Of a stretch of 64,000 nucleotides of DNA, positions 26,743 to 35,436 are shown one piece after another (within the stretch, counting starts at the first letter, position 1; the number at the start of each line of letters is the position of its first letter). This stretch comes from Aliivibrio sp. 1S175 (GTDB lineage: Bacteria > Pseudomonadota > Gammaproteobacteria > Enterobacterales > Vibrionaceae): contig NZ_MAJS01000046.1 in the NCBI RefSeq assembly GCF_001690985.1, positions 248,001 to 312,000 of the forward strand, written 5' to 3'. A model generated the notes under the pieces. The model made no database searches and was not told the origin of the DNA. It saw only the letters and a program-made list of their open reading frames with translations. The translations under genes and the position numbers were made by a program.

Positions 26743-26760
26743 TGGTAAAACGTTTTACCA
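26743..26760. promoter_or_regulatory. MalI operator 1 (malX side)
   Basis: Perfect palindrome TGGTAAAACGTTTTACCA. The TAAAACGTTTTA core is the known MalI operator of E. coli. It lies about 112 bp upstream of malX. Confidence 0.85.
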
Positions 26761-26767
26761 ACAATCT

Positions 26768-26783
26768 TGTGCGAGTGATCACG
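26768..26783. promoter_or_regulatory. CRP-like site between malX and malI
   Basis: TGTGC-N6-TCACG, four of five and four of five matches to the TGTGA-N6-TCACA consensus, located between the two MalI operators as expected for a catabolite-controlled malX promoter. Confidence 0.6.
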
Positions 26784-26840
26784 ATCTTTTTCCATTAGAT
26801 TGATAATTACGCTAGAATGGCGTCAATAAATGTGTTTAAT

Positions 26841-26860
26841 TAGGTAAAACGTTTTATCTA
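26841..26860. promoter_or_regulatory. MalI operator 2 (malI side)
   Basis: TAGGTAAAACGTTTTATCTA, an imperfect copy of operator 1, 20 bp upstream of the malI start codon. Autorepression is likely. Confidence 0.82.
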
Positions 26861-26880
26861 ATCGTGGTAAAAGAAGTGCT

Positions 26881-27903
26881 ATGACTAACAAAAAAGCAAA
26901 TATAAAGGATGTTGCAAAACGAGCGGGAGTCTCAGTAACAACCGTATCAATGGCACTGAGTGATAAAGGACGGATCTCACCTGAAACCATTCAAAAAGTA
27001 AATCAAGCGGTACAAGAACTCGGCTACATTAAAAATCGCACCGCTTCTAATTTAAGTTCAAAACAATCATTATTGATTGGCTTAATTTTAAGAGACATCA
27101 GTGACCCCTATTACGCTGAAATAGCAGCAGGATTAAGTGAAGTATTAGAAGAAAAAGGTTACATGCTTTTTCTTACCCAATCAGGCACAAATCAAGATAA
27201 GTTTGATCAATGTATTGAAACCATGGTGGCTCAAAATGTTGGTGGGATTGTATTTTGCCCTATCCGTGATATTGGCGTTCCGAATATTCAAAAAATACAA
27301 GATTTAAACTTACCAATAGTCTGTGTTGCTCGAGCCAAAGTAGGACAGCAGATTGACTTTGTTGGGCCCGATAATATGCAAGCTGCGAAAATTGCTACAG
27401 AGTATTTGATTAAACAAGGGCACCGTCAAATAGCTTACGTTGGCGGACAAAGTGATTCATTAAGTAGAGCCGAACGTTTAGGTGGTTATTGCAGCACACT
27501 AATGCAATTTGGCCTACCTTTTAAACCTGAATGGGTTGTTGAATGTGATAAAAGTCAAACTGCCGCCGCAGAAGCAGTAAATCAACTAATTAATAAAAAT
27601 CCAAAAATAACAGCAATACTATGTCATTATTCATCAACCGCATTTGGTGCTGTTTATGGTGTTAATCGCTCTAATCGCACAGTGGGTAAAGATAATTACA
27701 TTGGACAACAAGTCGCTATTATTGGATTTGATGACGTGCCCGAAGCTCAATTAATTCAACCGTCATTAACCTTTGTGTCTTCTCCTATTCGTGATATTGG
27801 TCGCCAGGCTGGACACCGGTTAATTCATCAAATACACAATAAAGATAGCACCCCACAAAGCCTGATTCTAAACCCAGAATTAATTGCTCGTGACTCTGCT
27901 TAA
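26881..27903 (+). CDS. malI: LacI-family repressor MalI
   Basis: A 340-residue repressor with the LacI helix-turn-helix at residues 6-25 (IKDVAKRAGVSVTTVSMALS), the hinge helix (SNLSSKQS) and a periplasmic-binding-protein-like effector domain with GFDDVPEAQLIQPSLTFVSSP. It is divergent from malX. The two TAAAACGTTTTA palindromes in the shared promoter region match the known MalI site, which supports the specific name. Confidence 0.92.
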   Translation: MTNKKANIKDVAKRAGVSVTTVSMALSDKGRISPETIQKVNQAVQELGYIKNRTASNLSSKQSLLIGLILRDISDPYYAEIAAGLSEVLEEKGYMLFLTQSGTNQDKFDQCIETMVAQNVGGIVFCPIRDIGVPNIQKIQDLNLPIVCVARAKVGQQIDFVGPDNMQAAKIATEYLIKQGHRQIAYVGGQSDSLSRAERLGGYCSTLMQFGLPFKPEWVVECDKSQTAAAEAVNQLINKNPKITAILCHYSSTAFGAVYGVNRSNRTVGKDNYIGQQVAIIGFDDVPEAQLIQPSLTFVSSPIRDIGRQAGHRLIHQIHNKDSTPQSLILNPELIARDSA

Positions 27904-27939
27904 TCAATAAAAAGGACAGTCACGCGCAACCAATAATAA

Positions 27940-27970
27940 TGCTTGAGTTTATAATCTTATCGCTCAAGCA
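27940..27970. terminator. Inverted repeat between malI and the EamA gene (possible terminator)
   Basis: TGCTTGAG / CTCAAGCA with a 15-nt loop, between convergent genes. No T-run follows, so termination is uncertain. Confidence 0.45.
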
Positions 27971-27983
27971 TCTAATAGATGAT

Positions 27984-28850
27984 TTAAAAAGTACGTCTAA
28001 CTTGGCTAAAGCGATAAAAAACCAAAGACAGAAGCAATAAACCACAGCCAACCAGTTTATTCATTGGCATCGATTCATCATAAAACCAAACACTGAGTAG
28101 CATAGTCCAAATAGGTTCAAGTAACATTAAGATCGCAGCATTGGTTGGTGTTACCCACTTCTGTCCTATCGTTTGCAATAAATAGCGCAGACTGGTTGCA
28201 AGTAACACACTTAAGACGACCCACTTCCACGTAATTACACTCACCTCTTGTGGCCATGTTTCTGATAACAGTGATAACACGACACCCAAACAACCCACCG
28301 TAAATAATTGTAATGTCGTTAATAAAATCGTCGGTAAACTGGCTGAATACTTACTGTTAAAATTAAAATGAGTCGCAAGTCCTATTGCTGCACAGATAAA
28401 CCATATTTGACTTGCCGATACATTCCACCCGTCATTCCATGCTAATAAGAACAGACCAGAAATAGCAATTGGCAAAGAGAACCAAAATGCTCGTGGTGGC
28501 CTAGAACCAAACAGTGGCCAAGCAAGTAAAGGGACAAATAACATAGAGAGGCTCATAATAAATGCCCCTTCACCCAATGTGTCGCTGATCGAAATAGCAT
28601 GGATCCAACAAAATAAGGCTGAAGAAAGTAATACGCCAACCCCCATTGAACGAAGACAATCTTGCCACAAGGCTTTTTTCAAGGCACTGAAGCAAAACGG
28701 CAATAAACACAATGATGCCAAAATAAAACGAATACCAATAAAAGCAAATGGAGGTAACTCTTGAATTGCTTCTTTTGAAAACACCCATCCAGCGCCAGCT
28801 AAAAGAGTGGTTATAATTAAAACAGGTTCTGCACGAAGTTTAGTTAGCAT
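27984..28850 (-). CDS. EamA-family DMT superfamily transporter
   Basis: A 288-residue inner-membrane protein with ten hydrophobic helices in two EamA repeats (LLAGAGWVFSKEAIQELPPF at the start, TPTNAAILMLLEPIWTMLL in the second half). It is monocistronic and not adjacent to a dedicated regulator. It is unrelated in detail to the EamA protein at 21721. The substrate is unknown. Confidence 0.87.
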   Translation of the reverse strand: MLTKLRAEPVLIITTLLAGAGWVFSKEAIQELPPFAFIGIRFILASLCLLPFCFSALKKALWQDCLRSMGVGVLLSSALFCWIHAISISDTLGEGAFIMSLSMLFVPLLAWPLFGSRPPRAFWFSLPIAISGLFLLAWNDGWNVSASQIWFICAAIGLATHFNFNSKYSASLPTILLTTLQLFTVGCLGVVLSLLSETWPQEVSVITWKWVVLSVLLATSLRYLLQTIGQKWVTPTNAAILMLLEPIWTMLLSVWFYDESMPMNKLVGCGLLLLSLVFYRFSQVRRTF

Positions 28851-28951
28851 AAAGACACTTAATAGTGATGAAGACAGAAAATGGTGGGTATTTTAATACG
28901 CATCAAGCGAGACATACAGATTTATAAACTAATTTATCACTTACTCATAAT

Positions 28952-28987
28952 AAAAAAGAGCATATTGATATTATCAACATGCTCTTT
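28952..28987 (-). terminator. Terminator downstream of pepT
   Basis: Long hairpin AAAGAGCAT-A-TTGATA pairing with TATCAA-C-ATGCTCTTT; the A-run at 28952-28957 provides the U-tract on the minus strand. Confidence 0.8.
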
Positions 28988-29032
28988 ACTACATTATTCA
29001 CCCACAATCGTTACACCGTCACTAATGACTTG

Positions 29033-30286
29033 TTATTTATGCCCTTCTGCCGTGATCTTTATAACGTCGATCACCACATTACTTGCCGCCTTTAATGAGT
29101 TAACTGGGAGGTATTCATAGATAGAATGGAAATTATGCGCCCCAGTAAATATGTTCGGACACGGCAATCCTTTCTGTGACAAAACCGCACCATCATAACC
29201 ACCACGCATAGGCACCGCCTTCATCGTAATGCCATTTCGCTCATACGCTTCTTTGGCGATAGCAATAGGGAAACTCGCATCCCCTTCCAAACTGTTTGCT
29301 ACATTCTCATAGCGATCACTTAGGTTGATAGAGATACTTGACTCACCCCATAATTTCGCAAAACTGTCTGACAGATTTTGTAAAAATGTCATGCGACCAC
29401 GATAACCATCTTTATAGAAATCGCGCACATCCATTTTTAGTACCGTTTTAGCACTGTTGCCAGATAACTCTTTCACCCAATAATAGCCTTCACGATCTTC
29501 AGTATATTGAGGCGCTTCACCACCAGGAACCATACTAATGAATTGATGAGCCATTAATAACGAGTTCTTTAGCTTCCCTTTTGCAGACATTGGGTGTGCA
29601 GATTGCCCAGTAAACGTAATGATTGCATCACCGGCATTCCAGTTTTCATGAACAAACTCACCAATACCACAACAATCAAGCGTGTACCCAAAATCAGCAC
29701 CGAAGCTTTCTACATCAAACGCTTTAGCTCCTCGCAGGCCCTGCTCTTCATCAGGAACAAAAGCGACTTTCACCGTACCATGAGGAATATCAGGATTCGC
29801 CTTTAACACTTGCAATGCATTCATGATTGCAGCAATCGCGGCTTTATCATCAGCACCCAATAAGCTTGTTCCATCCGTTACAATAATATCATCGCCAATG
29901 TAATCCGCTAATTCTGGAAACTCAGCGTCTTTTAAGAAGATATTTGATCCTGCATTTAGGCAAATATCACCGCCTTGATAATTCACAATGTGTGCTTTTG
30001 TATCATTGCTTTGCTCTGCACTCGTATCTAAATGCGCAAAGAAAGAAACCGTCGGAATAGGTTTTGACTCTTCGCTTGTTTCTATATTCGCAGGCAACGT
30101 CGCCGTCAATATTGCGGTATCACGCAGGACGACGTCTTCCATTCCTAAAGCGGTCAGTTCTTTTGCTAATAATTGAGCAAGAACCATTTGTCCATCAGAA
30201 GAAGGCATAATGCCTGCCGCGCCTTTCTCTCTGCTCGTTGTTGTATTAATGCGTGTGTAACTTAAAAAACGGTCAATAATATCCAT
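29033..30286 (-). CDS. pepT: Peptidase T (aminotripeptidase), M20 family
   Basis: Dizinc aminopeptidase removing N-terminal residues from tripeptides. Family motifs are FFAHLDTS, TSLLGADDKAAIAAI, FVPDEEQGLRGAK, DCCGIGEF and the C-terminal IFTGAHNFHS, which together hold the metal ligands and catalytic carboxylates. I start at ATG 30286 (MDIIDRFLSYTRINTTT) because a GGAG sits just upstream and the N terminus aligns with E. coli PepT; an upstream ATG at 30316 adds ten residues without a ribosome binding site. It follows the DcuC-type carrier on the same strand (63-bp gap), so the two may share a transcript. Confidence 0.9.
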   Translation of the reverse strand: MDIIDRFLSYTRINTTTSREKGAAGIMPSSDGQMVLAQLLAKELTALGMEDVVLRDTAILTATLPANIETSEESKPIPTVSFFAHLDTSAEQSNDTKAHIVNYQGGDICLNAGSNIFLKDAEFPELADYIGDDIIVTDGTSLLGADDKAAIAAIMNALQVLKANPDIPHGTVKVAFVPDEEQGLRGAKAFDVESFGADFGYTLDCCGIGEFVHENWNAGDAIITFTGQSAHPMSAKGKLKNSLLMAHQFISMVPGGEAPQYTEDREGYYWVKELSGNSAKTVLKMDVRDFYKDGYRGRMTFLQNLSDSFAKLWGESSISINLSDRYENVANSLEGDASFPIAIAKEAYERNGITMKAVPMRGGYDGAVLSQKGLPCPNIFTGAHNFHSIYEYLPVNSLKAASNVVIDVIKITAEGHK

Positions 30287-30349
30287 AGGAAACTCCAATG
30301 CTTTATTCATTTTCAATAAATGTTCGATAAAATACGATGTGCTCAGCTA

Positions 30350-31711
30350 TCACACTAAAATCTGTGAACAAATTAATACGGTAACCAAACCACCCGTCAT
30401 AGGAATAATGGTTCGTTTTGCTAGCTCAATGGGAGATACGTTTGCCACACCCGCACAGGCAATAACTACACCTGCAACTGGAGAAGCTGAACGCATTAAC
30501 CCTGCCGCTAATTGCATAGGAAGCGCAACATGAGCTGCGGCGGTTCCTACTTGAGCGGCGACTTCAGGCGCTAAGTTTGAGAAACTAAAGAATGAGGCGT
30601 TACCAGAGCCAGACAACATTGTGACAAGAACAATGATAACCACAAGAACAAGAACCATGGCTAAATACCCTAATCCCATATTTGATGCAGAGTCGAGTAA
30701 TAAAGCAATAAAACCAATTGTTGTTAAACCGGTAACGAATACTTGTGCCGAGATAATTAAACTTACCACGCCAGTAAATACGTTACCCATGCCTTCTAAA
30801 TACACTTTTAAAGAAGCCGCAACTTCCTTACCGTTACGGGTATAAAGATAATCACACACCATTGCGATAAACAGAGAGATAAACATCGCTGTCACTACGT
30901 CCATACGAACCGATGTCACCGCAAATTTACTGAAGGTTAATAGAAGTAATAATGGTAATACTGGTAAAATAGCGAACCATTTAGGGGCTTTGCGTTGTTC
31001 TTTTGCATCAAGATTGAACTCGTGAGTAACGCCTTTCTCTTCGTCTTTTTTGTCAAAGTAACGCTGACAAACATAATGCAGAGTAGCAATCACCGCCATC
31101 GCAGCCATTGCGACAGGAAGTTGGTAACTTGCAAAATACGTCGCGACATCAATGCCAGAAACTTCAGCCGCTTTGTTTGCTGCAGAAGACGCAGGACCTA
31201 AATCCAAACAACCCGTTGTTGCAACAACCGCCGCCGCCGCCGCCGGGTTGCAACCAACACCAACAAGCACTGGGTACATAGCGATAAGTAGTAACAGAGC
31301 TAACCCTGTTGCACTTGGAATAAAGATATTGATTAATTGGCCAATAATGTAGGCGAATGCCAACACTAAATATGGGTTTTTAATATAAGAAAGCGGTTTA
31401 GTCGCAATTTGCACCATCGCATTTGCCGCACCAATGTGACCCATGTATTTAGAGAAACCACCAACCGCCATGATGATAAGACCTAGCTTCGCAAGGGTTG
31501 ATGATGAAATAACTTTTATGACTTCAAAAAAATCAACAATGATCGACCCTGTTGGTGTACCACCTTTAGGTAAAAAATCGGTTATCCCATTAAGAACACC
31601 CAAACCTATCATTAATAAACCAGAAAGAAATAGTACCGCCTGAGTATTATATTTCTTTATAATAAAATACCCTACGCCTAATATTATTGGTAACGCTAAA
31701 AAAGCAATCAT
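30350..31711 (-). CDS. DcuC-family C4-dicarboxylate/anaerobic carrier
   Basis: Polytopic transporter of the DcuC family (about 12 helices). Landmarks are GGFSKYMGHIGAANAMVQIA, FIPSATGLALLLLIAMYPV and LSGSGNASFFSFSNL. Family members exchange C4-dicarboxylates during anaerobic growth; some act on other acids or peptide products. The ATG at 31711 has a GAGG seven bases upstream and is preferred over upstream ATGs at 31723 and 31753. The unit RpiR-carrier-pepT suggests a peptide or amino-acid salvage role under RpiR control, which is inference. An in-frame GCG x5 alanine run lies at 31228-31245. Confidence 0.82.
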   Translation of the reverse strand: MIAFLALPIILGVGYFIIKKYNTQAVLFLSGLLMIGLGVLNGITDFLPKGGTPTGSIIVDFFEVIKVISSSTLAKLGLIIMAVGGFSKYMGHIGAANAMVQIATKPLSYIKNPYLVLAFAYIIGQLINIFIPSATGLALLLLIAMYPVLVGVGCNPAAAAAVVATTGCLDLGPASSAANKAAEVSGIDVATYFASYQLPVAMAAMAVIATLHYVCQRYFDKKDEEKGVTHEFNLDAKEQRKAPKWFAILPVLPLLLLLTFSKFAVTSVRMDVVTAMFISLFIAMVCDYLYTRNGKEVAASLKVYLEGMGNVFTGVVSLIISAQVFVTGLTTIGFIALLLDSASNMGLGYLAMVLVLVVIIVLVTMLSGSGNASFFSFSNLAPEVAAQVGTAAAHVALPMQLAAGLMRSASPVAGVVIACAGVANVSPIELAKRTIIPMTGGLVTVLICSQILV

Positions 31712-31748
31712 AACAAACCTCATTATATTATAAATATAGAAAACCGTA

Positions 31749-31766
31749 CTCATTTAAATAAATGAG
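31749..31766. promoter_or_regulatory. Palindrome upstream of the DcuC-type gene
   Basis: CTCATTTA-AA-TAAATGAG, 8-bp arms, about 38 bp upstream of the chosen start. It is a possible operator for the adjacent RpiR-family regulator; that link is only positional. Confidence 0.4.
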
Positions 31767-31844
31767 CATTAATTAAAAAATTATATCGATTCACTCCTAT
31801 TAATTAATAACAGTGAATTTCGTGTATATTATTTCATTGTGTCT

Positions 31845-32696
31845 TTATTTATCAAAAATACTAAACTCGTCAAATAACCCTTCGATACGCTTAAAGCGAT
31901 CGTTTTTTTCTTTTTGTTTCGATAAGCCTTTAATAAAAGCCTCAATTAATGCAAAACCTGAGGCTCTGTTATTAAAGAAGCCATCACTTGCACTCTCGAC
32001 AGAAAACTGGATATCACAATAAGCTACAAAAGGGTTTACAGGCTGATCAGTAACTAAAATAATTCGCCCACCAAATTGATGAAACCATTTAACTAAACGT
32101 ATCGTTATGGTTGAGAATCGATGATAAGAAATAGCAAATAAAATGTCGTCTTTACTCACATCTACCAGTTGATGAGGTAATGTTGAAATATCAGCTTTTA
32201 GCCACACCACATCTTTACGTAAGTACCTTGCTAGTAAGTAAAAATAATTTGCTAATGCCTCTGATGACGCACTTCCAATAACATATAACTTACCTTTAGG
32301 GTTTTGCATATATTCAATAGCAAGATCAAAGTCAGACTCAGAGATCATCGAGAAGGTTTTAGTCATATTAGACATGACTTCATCGTAATGATTTTTTAAT
32401 ACATTATTTTTATTATCAGTAGGTTGAAGTTTTTCATAGCGCTCTACAGGTGTCGTAAGTGTTAATGCTAGATCATCAGCGACGTGCTTTTTAAACTCTA
32501 AAAAGCCACTAAAACCTAAATGCTGCAAAAATCGTCCTAATGTCGCCTTCCCTACACCTATTTGCTTACATAGCTCATCAATCTTGGCAAATGGCAGCAT
32601 AGTATAATGCTTCATAAAATACTGAGTAATTCGCTTTTCTGCTTCAGTAAGCGCACCCAGTCCATTTACCGTATTTATGAAGTCTTTTTTATTCAT
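31845..32696 (-). CDS. RpiR/MurR-family transcriptional regulator
   Basis: A 283-residue regulator with an N-terminal HTH_6 domain (LTEAEKRITQYFMKHY, KATLGRFLQHLGFSGFLEFK) and a C-terminal SIS domain (YVIGSASSEALANYFYLLARYL, ILFAISYHRFSTITIRLV). SIS domains bind phosphosugars. It lies upstream of the DcuC-type gene on the same strand and may control it. Confidence 0.88.
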   Translation of the reverse strand: MNKKDFINTVNGLGALTEAEKRITQYFMKHYTMLPFAKIDELCKQIGVGKATLGRFLQHLGFSGFLEFKKHVADDLALTLTTPVERYEKLQPTDNKNNVLKNHYDEVMSNMTKTFSMISESDFDLAIEYMQNPKGKLYVIGSASSEALANYFYLLARYLRKDVVWLKADISTLPHQLVDVSKDDILFAISYHRFSTITIRLVKWFHQFGGRIILVTDQPVNPFVAYCDIQFSVESASDGFFNNRASGFALIEAFIKGLSKQKEKNDRFKRIEGLFDEFSIFDK

Positions 32697-32877
32697 GGGG
32701 ATTATTTCCCAAATATGTAATCTATGGGATATATTTCCACTAATCTAATGATACTTTCAAGGGAATTAATTTTTCCCATACTTATTTTGTGACAAACACA
32801 CACAAAAAGTAAGGAATTAACATCTTGTTAAAATAACCACTGTAAATAACAACAATTAAAGACACCCAGTTTTACCC

Positions 32878-32903
32878 AAAAAAAAGGCCACTACAGTAGT
32901 GGC
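32878..32903 (-). terminator. Terminator after the LysM lipoprotein gene
   Basis: Perfect stem GGCCACTA / TAGTGGCC; the A-run at 32878-32885 is a U-tract for minus-strand transcripts coming from 32952. Confidence 0.82.
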
Positions 32904-32951
32904 CTCTCAATCATATTCTTGAATACACTCTAGAATAAGTGAATATTTATA

Positions 32952-33362
32952 TTACTTAATATTAAGCACATCACCAATAAGCAAACGTTTAGGGTTTTCT
33001 ATTTGAGGATTTAATTTAAGTAAATCATCTAATGAAATCCCTTGTTCTTTTGCGATACTGTATAGAGTGTCATCTTGTTTGATAGTGTAGTACATGCCCG
33101 CATTATCAGCATCTTGTTGTGCTTGTGCTGCTAATTCACCTTGTACGGCATCTAAATTACGAATAACTTGGTAAATTTCACCGTCAATGTCTTTTTGTTT
33201 CTGTAGTTCAGCTTCTAAAGTACTGACTTTTGATTCTAATGTGTTTATCTGGTCAGTTTGATTTTTTTGTTGAGCAATAAGTTCATCATTTGATGCACAG
33301 CCAGTAAGAACTAATGCAGACATTAGCGACGCTATTAGAAGAACATTCTTTTTCTGTTTCAT
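32952..33362 (-). CDS. LysM-domain lipoprotein
   Basis: A 136-residue lipoprotein with lipobox LTGC (Cys22). A predicted coiled coil (about residues 25-85, heptad-like NTLESKVSTLEAELQKQK) is followed by one LysM domain at about 91-135 (YTIKQDDTLYSIAKEQGISLDDL through LLIGDVLNIK). It should bind peptidoglycan from the outer membrane or periplasmic side. It is monocistronic. Confidence 0.9.
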   Translation of the reverse strand: MKQKKNVLLIASLMSALVLTGCASNDELIAQQKNQTDQINTLESKVSTLEAELQKQKDIDGEIYQVIRNLDAVQGELAAQAQQDADNAGMYYTIKQDDTLYSIAKEQGISLDDLLKLNPQIENPKRLLIGDVLNIK

Positions 33363-33969
33363 ACTTTTCCCACCACTTCATCTTTTTGATAAAAAACCAT
33401 GACTATTGTCTTAAAAATAGAATGTATGCACAAGTAATAATCAATTTTATCATTCGATTTTGATTGTTTAGTGCCATTTAACCATAATACTTAATGGCAA
33501 TATTATCAATTTCACCTTTTGGATTATCTAAACTCGATTCAAAATGACATTATTAGCTAAATCAGGAAGTCTTTCATAAACCTTGATGGTAGATTTATCA
33601 CGGATTTAAAATTTCATTTAGTATGCCCGCCAAAAATCCCAGAAAAATAACTAGATCTTAAACAAAGATGCAGATAATCAAACCTCTAACTAATTTGTTC
33701 AGCTGCGCTGTCCGGGATCATAAATCAAATTAATTCTGAATCCTTAGCTGATAATAAAGACCCATTTTATTTTCATCACTTATCTGTGATCTTATATACC
33801 CTTTACACAAAGTTCAGTATACACACGGACACTTTCAGGTAAAACTAAACACATTGTTATCCAATACAAAGCGGTTAAGATAAATTAATCTATTAACGCA
33901 GAAATATCTCTTCTACACACGTTTAAAAACAGCACGTTTTTTCTCGACACCAACATATAGGTAACCACC
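33363..33969. other. Gene-free interval of 607 bp
   Basis: No supported gene. It contains a 7-bp inverted repeat TGCCATT / AATGGCA (33472-33499). A 24-codon minus-strand open stretch near 33540-33610 (reading RDKSTIKVYERLPDLANN) is bounded by stops; it may be decayed coding sequence. The last ~200 bp should contain the promoter of the HAD gene. Confidence 0.5.
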
Positions 33970-34716
33970 ATGATAAAAATGCTCGTTTGTGATTTCGATG
34001 GTACCATTAATGGCGGATCGTCACTGGGCGTAGACCAGTTTTCAGCATATCTAAATACACAACCCGATCTACAATTTATTATTGCTACTGGTAGAACGCT
34101 ACCTTCGATTAAAGAAGGGCTGACAATGCATAACTACCCAAAACCGCAGTGTATTATTAGCGATATTGGTACGCATATTAATTATGACTATGATTTAATT
34201 GCAGATGAATATTGGCAGCGCCAATTGCAAGCAAGATGGAATAAATCAGAAGTACAAGCCGCTTTGCAAGACATCACGTTTTTAGGAGAATGTAATGCAT
34301 CGCACCAAGGTGATTATAAGATCACTTTTGAGGGAAAACTTGACCACAAGCAATACTCAGCGATCTCGATGGCACTTGCACAACAATCGATTGATGTAGA
34401 CATCACCTATTCCCATGATTGGTTTCTTGATATCACCCCAAAGGGTATAAACAAAGCCAGTGCCATTCATTACATCATGCAAAAATACAATCTGACTGCA
34501 AAAGAAATTTGTGTCGCTGGAGATTCGGCCAATGATACCACCATGCTGACCATGCCAGGAATTAATGCCATTTTAGTCGCAAATCATTATCACGAAGTCG
34601 CTCATTTGTCTGCACTCAATCACGTATATACAAGCAATGCTTCCCATGCAGAAGGTGTATTAGAGGGGCTAATATACTGGCAAGATATTGCAACGAAAAA
34701 TAGTATTTGTAAGTAA
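33970..34716 (+). CDS. HAD-superfamily type IIB phosphatase (sucrose/mannosylglycerate-phosphatase-like)
   Basis: A 248-residue Mg-dependent phosphatase. The catalytic motif I is CDFDGT (Asp8/Asp10), motif II is IATGRT, a motif III lysine lies in DITPKGINKASAI, and motif IV is GDSANDTTML, followed by the IIB cap in the middle. The order matches Cof-type and sucrose-6-phosphate phosphatase families. It is a solitary gene between repeat-rich intervals. The substrate is probably a phosphosugar. Confidence 0.85.
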   Translation: MIKMLVCDFDGTINGGSSLGVDQFSAYLNTQPDLQFIIATGRTLPSIKEGLTMHNYPKPQCIISDIGTHINYDYDLIADEYWQRQLQARWNKSEVQAALQDITFLGECNASHQGDYKITFEGKLDHKQYSAISMALAQQSIDVDITYSHDWFLDITPKGINKASAIHYIMQKYNLTAKEICVAGDSANDTTMLTMPGINAILVANHYHEVAHLSALNHVYTSNASHAEGVLEGLIYWQDIATKNSICK

Positions 34717-34751
34717 GCTTAAAAGTACATAATGACATACTAGAAAAGCTA

Positions 34752-34814
34752 TGGCTCTGTTGATATCAGACTCACTGAACAATTCGTATTAATAAATAAA
34801 CTCAGACGGAGCCA
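34752..34814. repeat. Small element with terminal inverted repeats
   Basis: TGGCTCTGT at the left end and ACGGAGCCA at the right end are inverted with one mismatch. The GGCTCTGTTG-like terminus resembles insertion-sequence ends, so this may be a miniature or deleted IS. No coding capacity. Confidence 0.35.
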
Positions 34815-34970
34815 CAGTATAAATACCCTTTGTAAGTTTTTTAATATTCATCAGAGTAGCTTAAGTATTGGAAGGAAATACCAAAAAAAAAACATTAGAG
34901 CAAAAGAAAAGCAGTTAGGATGACTATAAAAATTCACGGAAAATAAAAAACTAAGCTGTTGATAAAAAAT

Positions 34971-35024
34971 GAATTACAGACACAAGAAATCCCACGCTAG
35001 GTGGGCTTTTTTATATAATGTGGT
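34971..35024. repeat. 54-bp dispersed repeat, copy A
   Basis: Aligns without gaps to 58711-58764, with 47 of 54 positions identical. It contains a hairpin CCCAC / GTGGG followed by TTTTTT and the string TATAATGTGGT. Read on the minus strand it has ACCA followed by a terminator-like hairpin, as after a tRNA 3' end. Confidence 0.7.
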
Positions 35025-35044
35025 GCTGTTTAGATAACCCTGCT

Positions 35045-35132
35045 ACAGAGCAATTTTTTGGCCGCGTAAAGAATATATCCGTTACTACAACCACGCTCGA
35101 CTTCATACAACTACAACGTTCGGAAAATTAAC
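35045..35132 (+). pseudogene. Decayed IS3-family transposase (OrfB) 3' fragment
   Basis: One frame reads TEQFFGRVK, matching the OrfB motif that surrounds the last catalytic acidic region; the next frame then reads EYIRYYNHARLHTTT, the conserved C-terminal block of IS3-type transposases. The intervening residues are missing and the frame changes, so this is a deleted relic. Recognition is from family motifs only. Confidence 0.5.
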
Positions 35133-35288
35133 CATACCCCCCCCAAATAACCTAGCTAACTCATCGGCATACAGATATAAAAATAATAAACGCAAACATT
35201 TGAAGGATGTGATCATACAAATGCGATTATAAAAAAACTGCAATCCCCCCTACTCTACTCCTACAAAAAAATGGTAAGCAAGCAAAAT

Positions 35289-35310
35289 GACTGAATATAA
35301 ATATTCAGTC
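35289..35310. promoter_or_regulatory. Perfect palindrome upstream of the secreted amidohydrolase
   Basis: GACTGAATAT-AA-ATATTCAGTC, 10-bp arms with a 2-bp centre, 127 bp before the start codon. Operator-like; the regulator is unknown. Confidence 0.5.
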
Positions 35311-35436
35311 TATCTTTCACACCGAACGATATTTCATCAAATTGAAATGAAATCCCCACCGCCTTGTGCAAATGAAACGTTAAATATTTAACCATTCACT
35401 CATGAATAAATTTTTACAATAAAATCAGGTATTTAT

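Larger units (their letters stand above)
34717..35436. other. Repeat-rich interval of 720 bp with transposon debris
   Basis: Contains in order: a 63-bp element with inverted ends (34752-34814), one copy of a 54-bp dispersed repeat (34971-35024), an IS3-type transposase remnant (35045-35132), an 8-base C-run (35137-35144), and a long palindrome (35289-35310) in the promoter region of the amidohydrolase. No intact gene. Confidence 0.6.

Noticed and set aside
33540-33610. Short minus-strand open stretch reading RDKSTIKVYERLPDLANN
   Set aside because: Only about 24 codons between stops, and I could not tie it to a family; mentioned only as possible debris.
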